A DNA stretch of 64,000 nucleotides from Calliopum simillimum (lineage: Eukaryota > Arthropoda > Insecta > Diptera > Lauxaniidae): positions 157,280,492 through 157,344,491 of the forward strand of contig OX638368.1 of assembly GCA_951812925.1 (NCBI GenBank), given 5' to 3'. Numbering within the stretch: position 1 is the first letter of the stretch; every line of letters begins with the position of its first letter. The notes below the pieces were generated by a model. The model saw only the letters and a list, made by a program, of their open reading frames with translations, did not search any database and was not told where the DNA came from. Both the position numbers and the translations under genes were made by a program. This document shows positions 46,063 to 56,592 of this stretch, piece by piece.

Positions 46063-46951
46063 ATAATGGCGCCCAATTTAAAAATAAATGATATTGCAAA
46101 GGTTCAAAATATCTAAGGACCTACGAAAGCAAACGATAATAGAGAAGATCACATATTTGCGTGAACTGTAATAAAACAGTGACTTGGTCGAACTGAAGCG
46201 TGTAGATCAACCGCACTGTCGAATAAGGTACATGTCAATGTGTAGATCTAATATAGGTTCAGGTGGTTAGTTCTGATTTCACCTTCCTGGTCGGCCTTTA
46301 CCTAGGTGACTTAGTACTTGCAAAGAAAGTAATATGGCTACTAATTGCATCTTCTTAGAGGGCGATCAGAAACGTGTAAATCAAATAATAAATAAAAAGC
46401 ATAAAAGGAAACATTTTTTTTGAATAGGTTCAGAATAGAACAATTAATTTGCATGTAACAACTGTTTTGAGATGTAAAATTTTATATCCACTTATACATG
46501 AAAATTTGGTGTGCATATTAGACGAAGGGCTATGCAATCTAGTGGCTTGGTAATCAGTGTAGTAATTTCTACAGCAAATACTAAATGCATCTAGTAATTA
46601 GTCCCGGGTCGAAATCCAACTCTTAAGCGCATGTTAGGCTTAGATGGCTTAGTCCAATTGGGTTTTCAATAAAGACTAATTGCATCTAATGCTGAACAGG
46701 CGGCTGACAGACAATGCACAAAAACAAAAAAATGAATTAGATATAAAATAAGAAAACTTGAAGCTCATTCACTCCTACGATTCCGTAAGGAACACGCAGT
46801 TAAATTTTTTTTTATCATAGCTGGAAAATATGATCAAAAGCAAATAAAGGTCAAATAGTCAGGAGATAAAACCCCCCAATTTTACGAAACCATAACAAAG
46901 AAAATATAAAAATATACGTGATTTCAGTCTTAATGATTACAAAATCTGTTA
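46063..46951 (+). other. Retrotransposon leader
   Basis: About 890 nt between the 5' LTR and the gag start. It should hold the packaging signal. No long frame. Several short upstream ATGs. Confidence 0.5.
46067..46076 (+). other. Primer binding site (tRNA-Lys)
   Basis: TGGCGCCCAA starts 4 nt after the LTR. It is complementary to the last ten bases, including CCA, of the fly and vertebrate tRNA-Lys family (…TTGGGCGCCA), as I recall it. The match stops after ten bases. Confidence 0.85.
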
Positions 46952-48988
46952 ATGAAAAACGTAGAAAAGGTTAAGAAAAGAAGGTCTATAAAAAGAACAA
47001 GTATCCACGATCTTAATAGAACAGGTAGCGCAGAAATTTCTATTGACAGAATGGCAGACAAAGGAACTGAAGACCAGGACGTCGGCCGAAGAGATGAGTT
47101 TTACATCGATTTATCGAATACTATAAGGGTGGATAAAACACAAGATCCAGAAACCGATCAGGGGGCGATCAAGAAAGTACCCACACAAGGGTTAAGTTCA
47201 AAACAACCACTGGCACATAGTGATGCACACAGGCAACCAAACAACCACAGAATTGAAAGTGTATTATCTCAAACAAATGAGGCATTAATTAGCGACTTGG
47301 TGGCAAAAGCAAATCAGGGTTACAGGGTAGAGTTAGAAATGAAATTAGAAAACAAAATCGCGGAATGCATGCAGGCGAGTGTAGAGCAGATTGTTCTAGC
47401 ATTGAGTCTGGCTCAGATTTCTGATGATAGGGGGGCACAGTCATTAGAAGTACAAAGGTCAATAAATATTACTGAGGGAAATATCGATCCAAATTCAATT
47501 TCTCGCGAGCAACCTAAAAACAGCAATGTAGTTGCTAGTCACTCGGAAAGATTAAATAACCCGGCTAATATGCAAAATCCTAGATTACACCACGATAATT
47601 TAAGCCGTACTCAACAATACCAGTTTCCGCCGCCACCTATTCAGCAACCACTACAGCAGCAACATCAATCAATCCAAATACAACACCAAAATCGAACAAA
47701 CCAGCAAGTGTCACCTCCAGGCCTACAACTACCAACACCGGCTCAACAACAGCAGCAATCTGCACAAAATTGGGCTCAGCAGCAACAACAACTATTTCGG
47801 CAACAGCAATATCAACAGCCTTTTCAACAACAAGCGATGTGCATGCAGTACCCAGCACAACAAACACCATTTGTAGGGTTTTCAAATGATAATGGTCGAA
47901 ACTCCAACGGATCACAATCAGCATATAGAGATGCACCACCTACTAACAATAGATCCCACTTCGGTCAAAATTCAATCAATCTAAATATTGATAAATGGGG
48001 CATAGCATTCAGCGGCAGTCCACATGATCTTGCAGTAGACGAGTTTGTGTTTCGTATAGAACACCTTCAAAGGCACTACCAGTGTCCATGGAATAATATA
48101 CTTCGCGATTTTCATCTCTTACTTAAGGGCGTTGCACACGAATGGTACTGGCTGTTCATTCGCGATAAAAATAATGTTGACTGGAATACACTGAAATGGG
48201 CTATGCTGCATCGATATCAAACCAATAAATCAGATTTCGAACTAATGAAAGATTTGGTAGTGCGCAAACAAACACGCGACGAAGATATTGAGTCTTTTTT
48301 CCATGCCATACAAAAATTGAGAGCCCGACTAAGGTGTCCTGTAGCGGATGGCGACGTCGTCAAAATTATAAAAAGAAATTTGCAAGACCATATAAAAGGA
48401 ATTGTGTTCCCGATGATGGTAAATTCGGTGGATCAATTGCGTGAGGCAAGTCTGGAGGTTGAAACTCAATTTACACGGAAGGATATGCGTAGTTATGTAC
48501 CACCACAACCTAGGTACCAATCAAGAAATCAGAATATAAATGAGTTGAAAATGAAATATAATGAAATGCCTTACCTGTGCTCCAATGATGATGATTTTGA
48601 AGTTGAAGAAGTGCAGCCAAACCACAGAAGGAAGACGCAGCAACAACCACAGCAACAACAACCGCTTCAAAATCAGTCCCAACAACATTTTAATCCTTTC
48701 CGTCAACAACAGCAACCAAAACAACAGCAGCAGTATTCAAGTGAGGTTCTACAGCAAAGTCCAAATCAGCAACAGCCACAAAAGAGAGTCCTTGTATGCT
48801 GGAATTGTCGTCAGCAAGGACACACATATATGGAATGTACGTCACTACAGAGAGAAATATTTTGCTATAAGTGCGGGTATCCGGATGTAATCACTCCCAA
48901 GTGCCCTACATGCTCCGAGGGAAACTCGCAAAGGAACGTGACGACTGCGGGAGCGTCACGCTCTACCCAGACTCCCGTAGTGGATTAA
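46952..48988 (+). CDS. Gag (678 residues)
   Basis: Structural protein of the virus-like particle. The N-terminal third is charged and the middle is very Gln-rich (about 225-300), with a helical capsid-like block around residues 350-510 (WGIAFSGSPHDLAVDEFVFR...). Another Gln-rich stretch and a nucleocapsid follow. The nucleocapsid has one clear CX2CX4HX4C zinc knuckle at about 616-629 (CWNCRQQGHTYMEC) and a second Cys cluster from 638 (CYKCGYPD...CPTC) lacking the His. The start is the first ATG of the open frame. It overlaps pol by 118 nt, with pol in the -1 frame. Confidence 0.9.
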   Translation: MKNVEKVKKRRSIKRTSIHDLNRTGSAEISIDRMADKGTEDQDVGRRDEFYIDLSNTIRVDKTQDPETDQGAIKKVPTQGLSSKQPLAHSDAHRQPNNHRIESVLSQTNEALISDLVAKANQGYRVELEMKLENKIAECMQASVEQIVLALSLAQISDDRGAQSLEVQRSINITEGNIDPNSISREQPKNSNVVASHSERLNNPANMQNPRLHHDNLSRTQQYQFPPPPIQQPLQQQHQSIQIQHQNRTNQQVSPPGLQLPTPAQQQQQSAQNWAQQQQQLFRQQQYQQPFQQQAMCMQYPAQQTPFVGFSNDNGRNSNGSQSAYRDAPPTNNRSHFGQNSINLNIDKWGIAFSGSPHDLAVDEFVFRIEHLQRHYQCPWNNILRDFHLLLKGVAHEWYWLFIRDKNNVDWNTLKWAMLHRYQTNKSDFELMKDLVVRKQTRDEDIESFFHAIQKLRARLRCPVADGDVVKIIKRNLQDHIKGIVFPMMVNSVDQLREASLEVETQFTRKDMRSYVPPQPRYQSRNQNINELKMKYNEMPYLCSNDDDFEVEEVQPNHRRKTQQQPQQQQPLQNQSQQHFNPFRQQQQPKQQQQYSSEVLQQSPNQQQPQKRVLVCWNCRQQGHTYMECTSLQREIFCYKCGYPDVITPKCPTCSEGNSQRNVTTAGASRSTQTPVVD

Positions 48989-51900
48989 ATAAACGAAATG
49001 TTGCTGACGCTGATGATGTGGAGAAAGCGCAGAAGCCTGAAAATAAACAAAAAATTAATATTTTGAAAAAAATAAAGAATTTCAACCATAAAATACAATT
49101 TGAAAAGAAACCACCAGTGTCAATATCGGTTGAAGAACGAATGGAAAAATATGTAGAAACCAGGAAACGAATATTCGACGAAGGAACCCTCAATGGTAGA
49201 CGTGAAATTTCAAATAAGGTGAAAAAGGCAAGACGGAATTTTGACAAAAGAAAACGTGTGCGTAGTCATATAGTCGAGGCAGTTAATAACATACATAATA
49301 GAGATCCAAGAGCATTTGCCGAAATTGAAATCAGAGGTACCAAGTTAATAGGACTTTTAGATACCGGAGCTTCCATAAGTTTGCTCGGCAGAGGATGTCG
49401 CGAATTAGTTGAACAAATCGGAGTTGAAGTAGAACGTTTTTATTCAAATGTGAAGACCGCCAGCGGTAAAAATCACCTGATTCTGGGAAAAGTTTGCGTT
49501 CCTGTTAAATACAAGGATGAGATAAAAAGGGTGAAATTTTATTTGTGCCCTGACCTTGAACAAAACGCATATTTTGGTGTGGATTTTTGGCGACAATTTA
49601 AATTGGCACCAGATGTATTGGGTGTGGAAGAGTTGGATATAGAAAAAATAAAGGAGCAATTTAATATTACGAATAGAGATTCAGAATTTGAAACGGAAAA
49701 ACATATTTTGACTGAAGACCAGCAGCGGCGTTTAGATGAAGTGGTAAGCCAATTTTATACTTATGAGCAGAACGGATTAGGAAAAACTGACGTCGAATCA
49801 CATACCATAAAATTAACAGAGGGAGCATTACCAGTGAAAGATCGTCACTACCCGATTTCGCCTGCGGTTCAGGAACTCGCGTATGCTGAATTAGATAAAA
49901 TGTTAGAGTTAGGCGTAATCGAGGAGAGTGAGAGTCCCTGGAATAACAGAGTGACAATCGTCAGAAAACCGGATAAAAATCGTATGTGTCTCGACGCCAG
50001 AAAGCTGAATGATAGAACAGTGAAAGACGCGTATCCGCTTCAAAATATAGAAGGAATCTTAAGCAGGATTGACTACACTTATTTCATAAGCAGCGTAGAT
50101 TTAAAGTTCGCTTTCTGGCAGATACCTTTGGAGGAAAAAAGTAAGGAGTACACGGCTTTCACAGTGCCAGGAAGGCCTCTTTATCAATTCGCCGTAATGC
50201 CCTTCGGTTTATGCAACGCGGCGCAACGTCTTTGTCGCTTAATGGACAAAGTCATTCCACAACGTCTTAAGTCTCATGTTTTTACATATTTGGATGATTT
50301 ATTAATCATTGCGCCTAATTTTGACACTCATCTTCGTGTGCTTAGTGAAGTAGCGGATTGTCTAAGAAAAGCAAATTTAACTATTGGGTTAAAAAAATCG
50401 AAATTTTGCTTCAAGGAGTTGCGCTATTTGGGTTTTATTGTGGGTGGTGGTACTCTAAGGACTGATCCTGAAAAGGTTTCAGCAATTAAAAAAATTTCAA
50501 TTCCAAAATCAGTAAAAGAAGTAAGAAGTTTCCTTGGTACAGCGGGTTGGTACCGGCGCTTCATTAAAAATTTCGCTGCCGTATCAGCTCCTCTTAGTGA
50601 TACGCTTAAAAAGAGCAAAAAGTTTACGATGACATCAGAAGCTGTGGACGCCTTCAACAAATTGAAAGAAGCTCTTTGTACAGCCCCGGTTTTAAAGCAT
50701 CCGGATTTTTCTAAAAGATTTTTAGTACAGTGCGACGCGTCGGACGTTGGCGTAGGAGCGGTGCTATACCAAAAAGACCTGGATAATAATGAAAATCCGA
50801 TAGCGTACTACTCGCAAAAGTTAAACAGCTGTCAAAAGAATTATTCGGTAACAGAAAAGGAATGTCTAGCTGCAGTTTTGGCGGTCAAACGTTTTCGACC
50901 GTACATAGAGATGATGCCCTTCACAGTCATTACCGATCACGCCAGTTTAAAATGGTTGATGACTTTGAAAGATCTTAGTGGCAGGTTGGCGAGATGGTCA
51001 CTACAATTGCAGGCTTATGACTTCAAAATTGAACATCGCAAGGGCTCAGAAAACATTGTTGCTGATACGTTGTCAAGGACTGTTGAAGAAGTGAGTGCTG
51101 GTGAGGATGATTTGTTGGGCATAGAAACGACAGAATTTGAATCGGAGGATTATTTGGAATTGATTAAAACAATTAGAGAAAATCAAGAAAAACTGCCAGA
51201 TTTGCGCGTGGAAAATGGTATGGTTTTTAAAAAAATTAAATTTGACAGAGGTGAACCTGAAGATGTAAATTGGAAGTTGTGGATACCCGAAGCGTTGACA
51301 ACCACATTAATAATCAAAGCACATGAGCCGGAAACAGCTTCTCATGGAGGAATCGCAAAAACAATACACCGACTAAGGCAGTGGTATTATTGGCCTAATA
51401 TGGCAGCTCAAGTAAGAACGGTAATAAGAAATTGTATAGTGTGTAAAGAGGCGAAAAGCAGCAATCAAGAACTAAAACCTACTATAGGAAACGAGGTAAT
51501 AACAGAAAGACCATTTCAAAAAATATATATAGACTTTTTAGGGAAGTACCCCCGGTCGAAAAGGGGCAATGCATATATATTCATTGTGGTGGATCATTTC
51601 ACCAAATTCATGTTCCTAAAGGCGATGCGCGAAGCAACAACTGCAAACATAATACAATTTTTGGTGACGGAAATTTTTCATAAATTTGGAGTGCCTGAAA
51701 TAATCCACTCCGACAATGGAGCACAATTTACGGCTAAGAATTTTCAGCATATGATCGACACATACAAAATTAGACACCTTAAAACTGCATGTTATGCACC
51801 GCAATCGAATGCGGCCGAACGGGTCAACCAATCGGTATTAAATGCTATTAGGTCTTACATAGAGAATGACCATAGAGACTGGGACATGTATTTGTCTGAA

Positions 51901-52350
51901 ATAGAGTGCGCTCTTAGAACCTCAGTACATTCAGCAACAGGAATAACTCCATTTCTGGCATTGTTTGGACATGAAATGTATATGAACGGCTATGACTATA
52001 AATTGGCTCGAAAACTGAATTCTTTAAGCGATCATCAAATAATTTCCGTTAATAAAAAAGATAAGATTGAATTGATCAGAGATACACTAAAGAAAAATTT
52101 ACACGAAGCATATGAGCGTAGCGCGAAACGTTACAACAAACGTGCGCGAGAAGTTAGTTTCATACCAGGGCAAGAAGTATTTAAACGTAATTTTGTGTTG
52201 AGTAATTTCTCGAAAAACATTAACGCGAAATTTTGCAAAAAGTTTATAAAATGTAGAATAACCCGACCAGTAGGAAATAACCTGTACGAGTTGGAAAACT
52301 TGAGTGGCAAACCATTAGGCGTATTCCACGCCAAAGATATTAAACAATAG
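48871..52350 (+). CDS. Pol: protease, reverse transcriptase, RNase H, integrase
   Basis: Open from upstream of 48871, though translation probably enters by frameshift at 48925 rather than at the first Met. Numbering from that Met: aspartic protease with LLDTGAS (Asp164); RT with YLDD (473-476) and FGLCNA; RNase H with CDAS (Asp622); integrase with an H-H-C-C zinc site (His818, Cys855) and a DD35E triad at Asp888, Asp948 and Glu983. The C-terminal tail ends GKPLGVFHAKDIK, typical of the GPY/F-containing gypsy integrase tail. No internal stop, so it looks functional. Length is normal for a gypsy pol. Confidence 0.95.
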   Translation: MRVSGCNHSQVPYMLRGKLAKERDDCGSVTLYPDSRSGLNKRNVADADDVEKAQKPENKQKINILKKIKNFNHKIQFEKKPPVSISVEERMEKYVETRKRIFDEGTLNGRREISNKVKKARRNFDKRKRVRSHIVEAVNNIHNRDPRAFAEIEIRGTKLIGLLDTGASISLLGRGCRELVEQIGVEVERFYSNVKTASGKNHLILGKVCVPVKYKDEIKRVKFYLCPDLEQNAYFGVDFWRQFKLAPDVLGVEELDIEKIKEQFNITNRDSEFETEKHILTEDQQRRLDEVVSQFYTYEQNGLGKTDVESHTIKLTEGALPVKDRHYPISPAVQELAYAELDKMLELGVIEESESPWNNRVTIVRKPDKNRMCLDARKLNDRTVKDAYPLQNIEGILSRIDYTYFISSVDLKFAFWQIPLEEKSKEYTAFTVPGRPLYQFAVMPFGLCNAAQRLCRLMDKVIPQRLKSHVFTYLDDLLIIAPNFDTHLRVLSEVADCLRKANLTIGLKKSKFCFKELRYLGFIVGGGTLRTDPEKVSAIKKISIPKSVKEVRSFLGTAGWYRRFIKNFAAVSAPLSDTLKKSKKFTMTSEAVDAFNKLKEALCTAPVLKHPDFSKRFLVQCDASDVGVGAVLYQKDLDNNENPIAYYSQKLNSCQKNYSVTEKECLAAVLAVKRFRPYIEMMPFTVITDHASLKWLMTLKDLSGRLARWSLQLQAYDFKIEHRKGSENIVADTLSRTVEEVSAGEDDLLGIETTEFESEDYLELIKTIRENQEKLPDLRVENGMVFKKIKFDRGEPEDVNWKLWIPEALTTTLIIKAHEPETASHGGIAKTIHRLRQWYYWPNMAAQVRTVIRNCIVCKEAKSSNQELKPTIGNEVITERPFQKIYIDFLGKYPRSKRGNAYIFIVVDHFTKFMFLKAMREATTANIIQFLVTEIFHKFGVPEIIHSDNGAQFTAKNFQHMIDTYKIRHLKTACYAPQSNAAERVNQSVLNAIRSYIENDHRDWDMYLSEIECALRTSVHSATGITPFLALFGHEMYMNGYDYKLARKLNSLSDHQIISVNKKDKIELIRDTLKKNLHEAYERSAKRYNKRAREVSFIPGQEVFKRNFVLSNFSKNINAKFCKKFIKCRITRPVGNNLYELENLSGKPLGVFHAKDIKQ
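48919..48977 (+). promoter_or_regulatory. Minus-1 ribosomal frameshift signal: slippery site plus pseudoknot
   Basis: GGGAAAC at 48919-48925 lies in the gag frame as G GGA AAC, the canonical X XXY YYZ arrangement. Downstream, CGTGACG (48937-48943) pairs with CGTCACG (48954-48960). The loop bases CGGGAG (48948-48953) pair with CTCCCG (48972-48977), making an H-type pseudoknot with a 4 nt first loop and 11 nt last loop. The spacer is 11 nt, or about 7 nt if stem 1 extends past one mismatch. The shift would place ribosomes in the pol frame. Confidence 0.8.
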
Positions 52351-53117
52351 TTAAGTATCTGCAATATTTACCATCAATAGAAGTAGCCAGCTATCCGTCC
52401 ATCTGCGTAGTATAGAGTAGGGTCCTGAGTGTGTAAAGAGAATAAATCCAAGCTTTGCATTCTTGATATCTGCTCTCACTTAAAATATCTGAGAATATTT
52501 GAGAAATTTTAAAACAAAGTACCAATTTTTAAGTTTAAAGAAAATAGTCACTTCCCGTAATTTAGACATCGAGATACGCTGATTACAAATCCAATGAGGA
52601 GGTTATCTTGCGTTGTACCTAAGAACTTAAAGAGAAAGAAAATTTAATTAGACAATTGAATAAAAAAAAAATAAAAATTGGTTTTGATAAGCAGGGCCCG
52701 GTTAGCTAAGGTGTAAAGCATGAGTCTCTGGATCACAAGGTCGTGGGCGGTGGCCTACGTTGGGCACTGTAAAAAATGAATGGATTTATAAAACAAATTC
52801 AAGAAAAAAAATCCTCAGGTTATGATTTAGAAAAAACGATTGATCAATTTTGATACTATGCTCAAAACAAATCACAATTCTGAGGACAATAACTCTTTTA
52901 GTTTGCTTCACACAATCGTAAGTTTAGCTTTTTGTTTTTGTTCATCCGCAGGCAAAGTTAAGCAGGGGTAACAGAACACTGAAGCTAGGAAAAGGGAGGA
53001 ATTCCTGCATTTAAACAAATAGAATCAGTCGCAATAACAAGTTTATGGACTTGCGTAGTCCCAGCACACTGCTTTGGTTCCAGTTGGCCCTAGTACAACT
53101 TGGCCATAGCAGAGGTT
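52351..53117 (+). other. Non-coding 3' internal region of the retrotransposon
   Basis: 767 bp after the pol stop without an env frame. It contains the tRNA-Lys-like relic (52696-52765) and a purine run, AGGAAAAGGGAGGA (52987-53000), that could prime plus-strand synthesis. The bases right before the 3' LTR (AGCAGAGG) are only a weak polypurine tract. Confidence 0.6.
52696..52765 (+). pseudogene. tRNA-Lys-like relic inside the retrotransposon
   Basis: 70 nt that align end to end with the tRNA-Lys(CUU) of animals. The acceptor strands are GCCCGGT and GTTGGGC, with the same G-U pairs as the real tRNA. The D arm is TAGCTAAGGTGTAAAGCATGAG, three bases shorter. Then come CTCTGGAT where the Lys anticodon loop reads CTCTTAAT, GGTCGTGGG, and ...ACGTTGGGC. 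The anticodon position reads CTG. The anticodon stem has two mismatches and the T loop has lost TTCGA. So it is decayed, but unmistakable against the sequence I recall. Confidence 0.75.
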
Positions 53118-55946
53118 TGTTGCGGGGCGCAAGCCCAGTTCTGCCGCAAAATAATAAAAAAAAGTAACTCGTTTTTCATAGTTTTGAGAAAATCGAAACT
53201 TTATTGTTATTCAGAAAAGCTTCCACTTCTCTGATAGAACTATTTCAGTTTTAATCTCTTTGGTATGAAATTATGCCTTTTGTGATGCTAATTAAGAAAG
53301 AAATAAAAACAGGGTGTAATATTTACATTGCTGCATTTACAATTTGCAAGAGAAGTGGAAAACTTTAAAAAATTTACGATTTTACGAAAAGATAGGCACA
53401 CAATTTCTTAATCCGATGGGAAAATAAGGTTTCAAAGTCCTTAACTGAAGTGGCGGCCTTATATTTTTACGGCAGAGTTCGGTGTGGCTATCCAATTGAT
53501 TCGATAATTGGTAGTTGAATTTTAGGAATGGCAGGCATTCTAAAATTTTACCTCGGATGGTGATCCAATGTTGTTGGTTGGCCGCAAGCATTACTGGAAC
53601 ACACGATTCACTGTAGTTTTTTTTTACCCGGCACTTTTAATTTTCTTTTAATTTTTCTTTTAATTTTTCTTTTAAATTTAATGAATTTTAATTTTATCAA
53701 ATATAAATAAGAAGTTGAGCGTGTTTTTTGTTTTGGTTTCGGCAAATTTTGACGTTTTCAGTTTCAGGGTCGGTTATGCAGTTTTTCGATGTGTCATTCT
53801 GTCATAGGGAAATTTTAGATTAGCAGAGTTGCAAAAGCGGCTGACACATGAATATAGATGTTGCCAGGTTGAAGGTGTAGCAACATTCGGAAATCATGTA
53901 GGTAACAGATTAATGTAGGAACCAGGGTTGGAAACTCGTTAGTGAAGTGAGATAGAGCTATGTATGAACCAAAGTAGAGCTAGGGTGTAAGGGTACCAAT
54001 TAAATAAGTTATTTTTTTTTTGTTGTAAGATTTATGTATTTTTTGTTGGTAGTTTTGTTAGGATTAAGCAAAACTGTTTTCATGTATTTGATGAAATCGA
54101 AATTTCTGGCTTGGCGATAGGAAAGTGCCGTACAAAAAGTTCAAAGTCAAAAGTACGGTTCGTGGATTAAGACGTGTGTTCTTTTTAGTCCGGTCTAGTT
54201 TTAAACAATTCAGTTTAGTAGTGTTGGATCAAAGTTTTAAGGGTCCAAGTTTTTTGGAAGCAGAATCCTGAAAGGATACAGAACTTGGAAGGAACCAGTA
54301 CTTTTGAAGGTACGGTGTTTTTTTTGTGTGTTAACTACCAGTGTTTTTTTGGTAAAAAAAATTATTTTTTTTTGCTAGAACCGAGTCGTTTTTGGCGCCA
54401 AGCCAGCAGAAAAATACGAAAGCAGTTTTGTGATCCTGGGAGGAGCCCCAGTTGGGTTAATCCTTGAAGAGAGAAGGAAAACAGGATATACCCGAAGATA
54501 CTCGTGTAACAGGAATATAGAGGGAAATAATGTGAGTGTTAATTTAGGACAGTAAAAAAAAAAGGGAAGTGTGCTAAGATATTGTTTTTTTTATCAGTGT
54601 GGCTGACGGCGACGCTACCAAGGTGAAATTTGAGGACTCGGCCGGTAAATTGTGTGAAGTTGGTAAAAGCAGCAAAAAGGTCAGCCACAAATTTTCCTAT
54701 TTAATTGTTTTTATTATCACGCATATTAAATTTTGGAGCGCGGAAATTCGCAGAGGAAAAATTAAAATAACGGGGGTAACCCTGAGGTTTTGATACCTGC
54801 TTTGGGGACGTCGGAAATTTTCACGACTGCAAAGCCGACATTTTAGTTTAAGTAGTTTAAGTTTTCGTTCGGTTTAAGTTCATTCGTTCGTTTTCGTTCG
54901 TTTCGGTCAATTGTAAGGGGAAATTCTAAAAAAGGAAGTTTTTAAGGAATTTTTGATTTCATATTTTTTTATATGCACGAATAGGGAATTTTCTCTCAGC
55001 GAGCTCGTTTAGGGTGACCCTCGTGTGTGAAAAGATTTTATTTTAAAAAATGCCTATTTATGCAGAAAATTAAAGAAATTAGAATTTCTTCATTCGTTCA
55101 CGGTGTTTAACTAGATTATTTTGTCAATTTTTTATGCATCTCGTAAATTGGTGCTGAATCGGTAATTTGATATTCGTTTTTTTTGTTGAATCGTTAGTTT
55201 TAAATCCAATGATTATTTAAATGTTATTTTTAATGGTTATTATTTTAAGTCATTTCAAATATTACATATTTTAAATTTCATTACATTTCATAATATTTTA
55301 TATACATTTTTATCAGTGATGGTAGGTCACTAAAATTGGTTTTTGTTAAATTTATATTTTTTATAATTTATACGGAAGTTGGCTATGCTTTCTGCTGTAA
55401 TTTTCCTGTGTATATGGTTGAGCCTTTGGTTACCTTTAGGATGAGATTTTGAAATCCTGTAATATAGATAAGATTTGAAATAAATTAGTTTATATTTTGG
55501 TTATGAGATTCATAATGAGTTTGTGCTAAATTTTGATTGTGGGGGGGATTTGATCCTGACTAAATGATCTAGGTTTCTTGGCCAGCGGAAATGGTAAGAA
55601 TGGGTGTTATCCTAAAATGGAGTGGGTAGCACAGGATGGGTGGGAGCGTGGGGGAAAATTACATCTGTTTCCTCGTATGGGAGTGAATGAGCTAAAAGGT
55701 CTTTTGGAATTAATTTGGTTTTGATATTTCGGTTTTCAAATATTTTCAGTTTTTTTTTTGCTTATCTCGGGTTTTGGTTTGATTTCTTTTTGAGTTTGTT
55801 TTGTTTATATTTTATTTCCGTTCGACAACGGAAGTAAAATTTATTGTGAAATCCTCGGCCTAATGCGGTAGGTTGAGAACCCTCCCTGGTGCGCAGGCTA
55901 GTCGTGGCGAACCGCATTAGGCAAGATTACTCTGGGACATATAACA
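53118..55946 (+). repeat. 3' LTR (2829 bp)
   Basis: Same sequence as the 5' LTR except one extra T near 54020 and one extra A near 54361, both in homopolymer runs. I found no substitution in the parts I compared. Confidence 0.95.
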
Positions 55947-55950
55947 TGTT

Positions 55951-56592
55951 TAATAAATAAGCAGTATCCTTTGATTTCGCTTTAAAGTTTTTGTTGACAT
56001 TTTTAGACAACATTTTTGACATTTTAAATTAAAAAATTGGTATTTTTTAATTTATTTTTAAATTTTGGAAATTTATTTGTTTTTGATATTTGCAGTATTA
56101 ATACATGTACGTATACATTATTTATTGGATTTGTTACAAAGCTTCTCATTTTCACGAAATTTAATAAAACTATGAATTGCAGAAAACTTAAAAAAAAAAA
56201 CAAGAAAAGTAAAATAGCAACAAGAAGCATATGTTGCGGTACATATCGAAGTTTCAAGGAAAGGTACGTGAAAAAATGTTGCTGTTAAAAATGTTTAAAA
56301 GAACATTTAAAACACATACTAAAACATATTTTATGAAATAAAGATGAAAATAAAAAAAGCTCTAGCGTGATTGACAAAATGTTAACATTTCCACTTTCAT
56401 GTACTTTATTTAATAAATGGTACAAAATTAAAAAGAAAAACCACATTCATTCATTGTTTTTACCGCTTGCAACATGTTCTTATAAACATTTCTTTATTAG
56501 CAACATTTATTTCTAATCAAATCCGGAACCTAATGTTAGTTACTTACTTCCTTGTAATCATTTAGTTAATATACTCTGGCTCAATTAGAAAG
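55951..56592 (+). other. Flank of xylulokinase exon 1b
   Basis: AT-rich sequence between the retrotransposon and exon 1b. It should include the promoter and 5' untranslated region of the 1b transcript. 56540-56592 resembles 39020-39072 before exon 1a. Confidence 0.4.

Larger units (their letters stand above)
43236..55946 (+). mobile_element. Near-intact Ty3/gypsy LTR retrotransposon with giant LTRs
   Basis: LTRs of 2827 and 2829 bp frame a 7055 bp interior, 12.7 kb in all. The target duplication TGTT is at 43232-43235 and 55947-55950. Domain order gag, protease, RT, RNase H, integrase places it in Ty3/gypsy. There is no env after pol. The LTRs seem to differ only by two one-base changes in homopolymer runs, so insertion was recent. 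Large LTRs, a tRNA-Lys primer site and a 4 bp duplication recall the Osvaldo/Ulysses group of flies, which is an inference. It is inserted between the two xylulokinase first exons in the same orientation. Confidence 0.95.

Noticed and set aside
47637..48724. Open frames antisense to gag (47637-47939, 48521-48724)
   Set aside because: Antisense of Gln-rich gag sequence; no independent support.
52351..53117. A possible env gene after pol
   Set aside because: No frame longer than about 77 codons on either strand, and no signal peptide or membrane segment.
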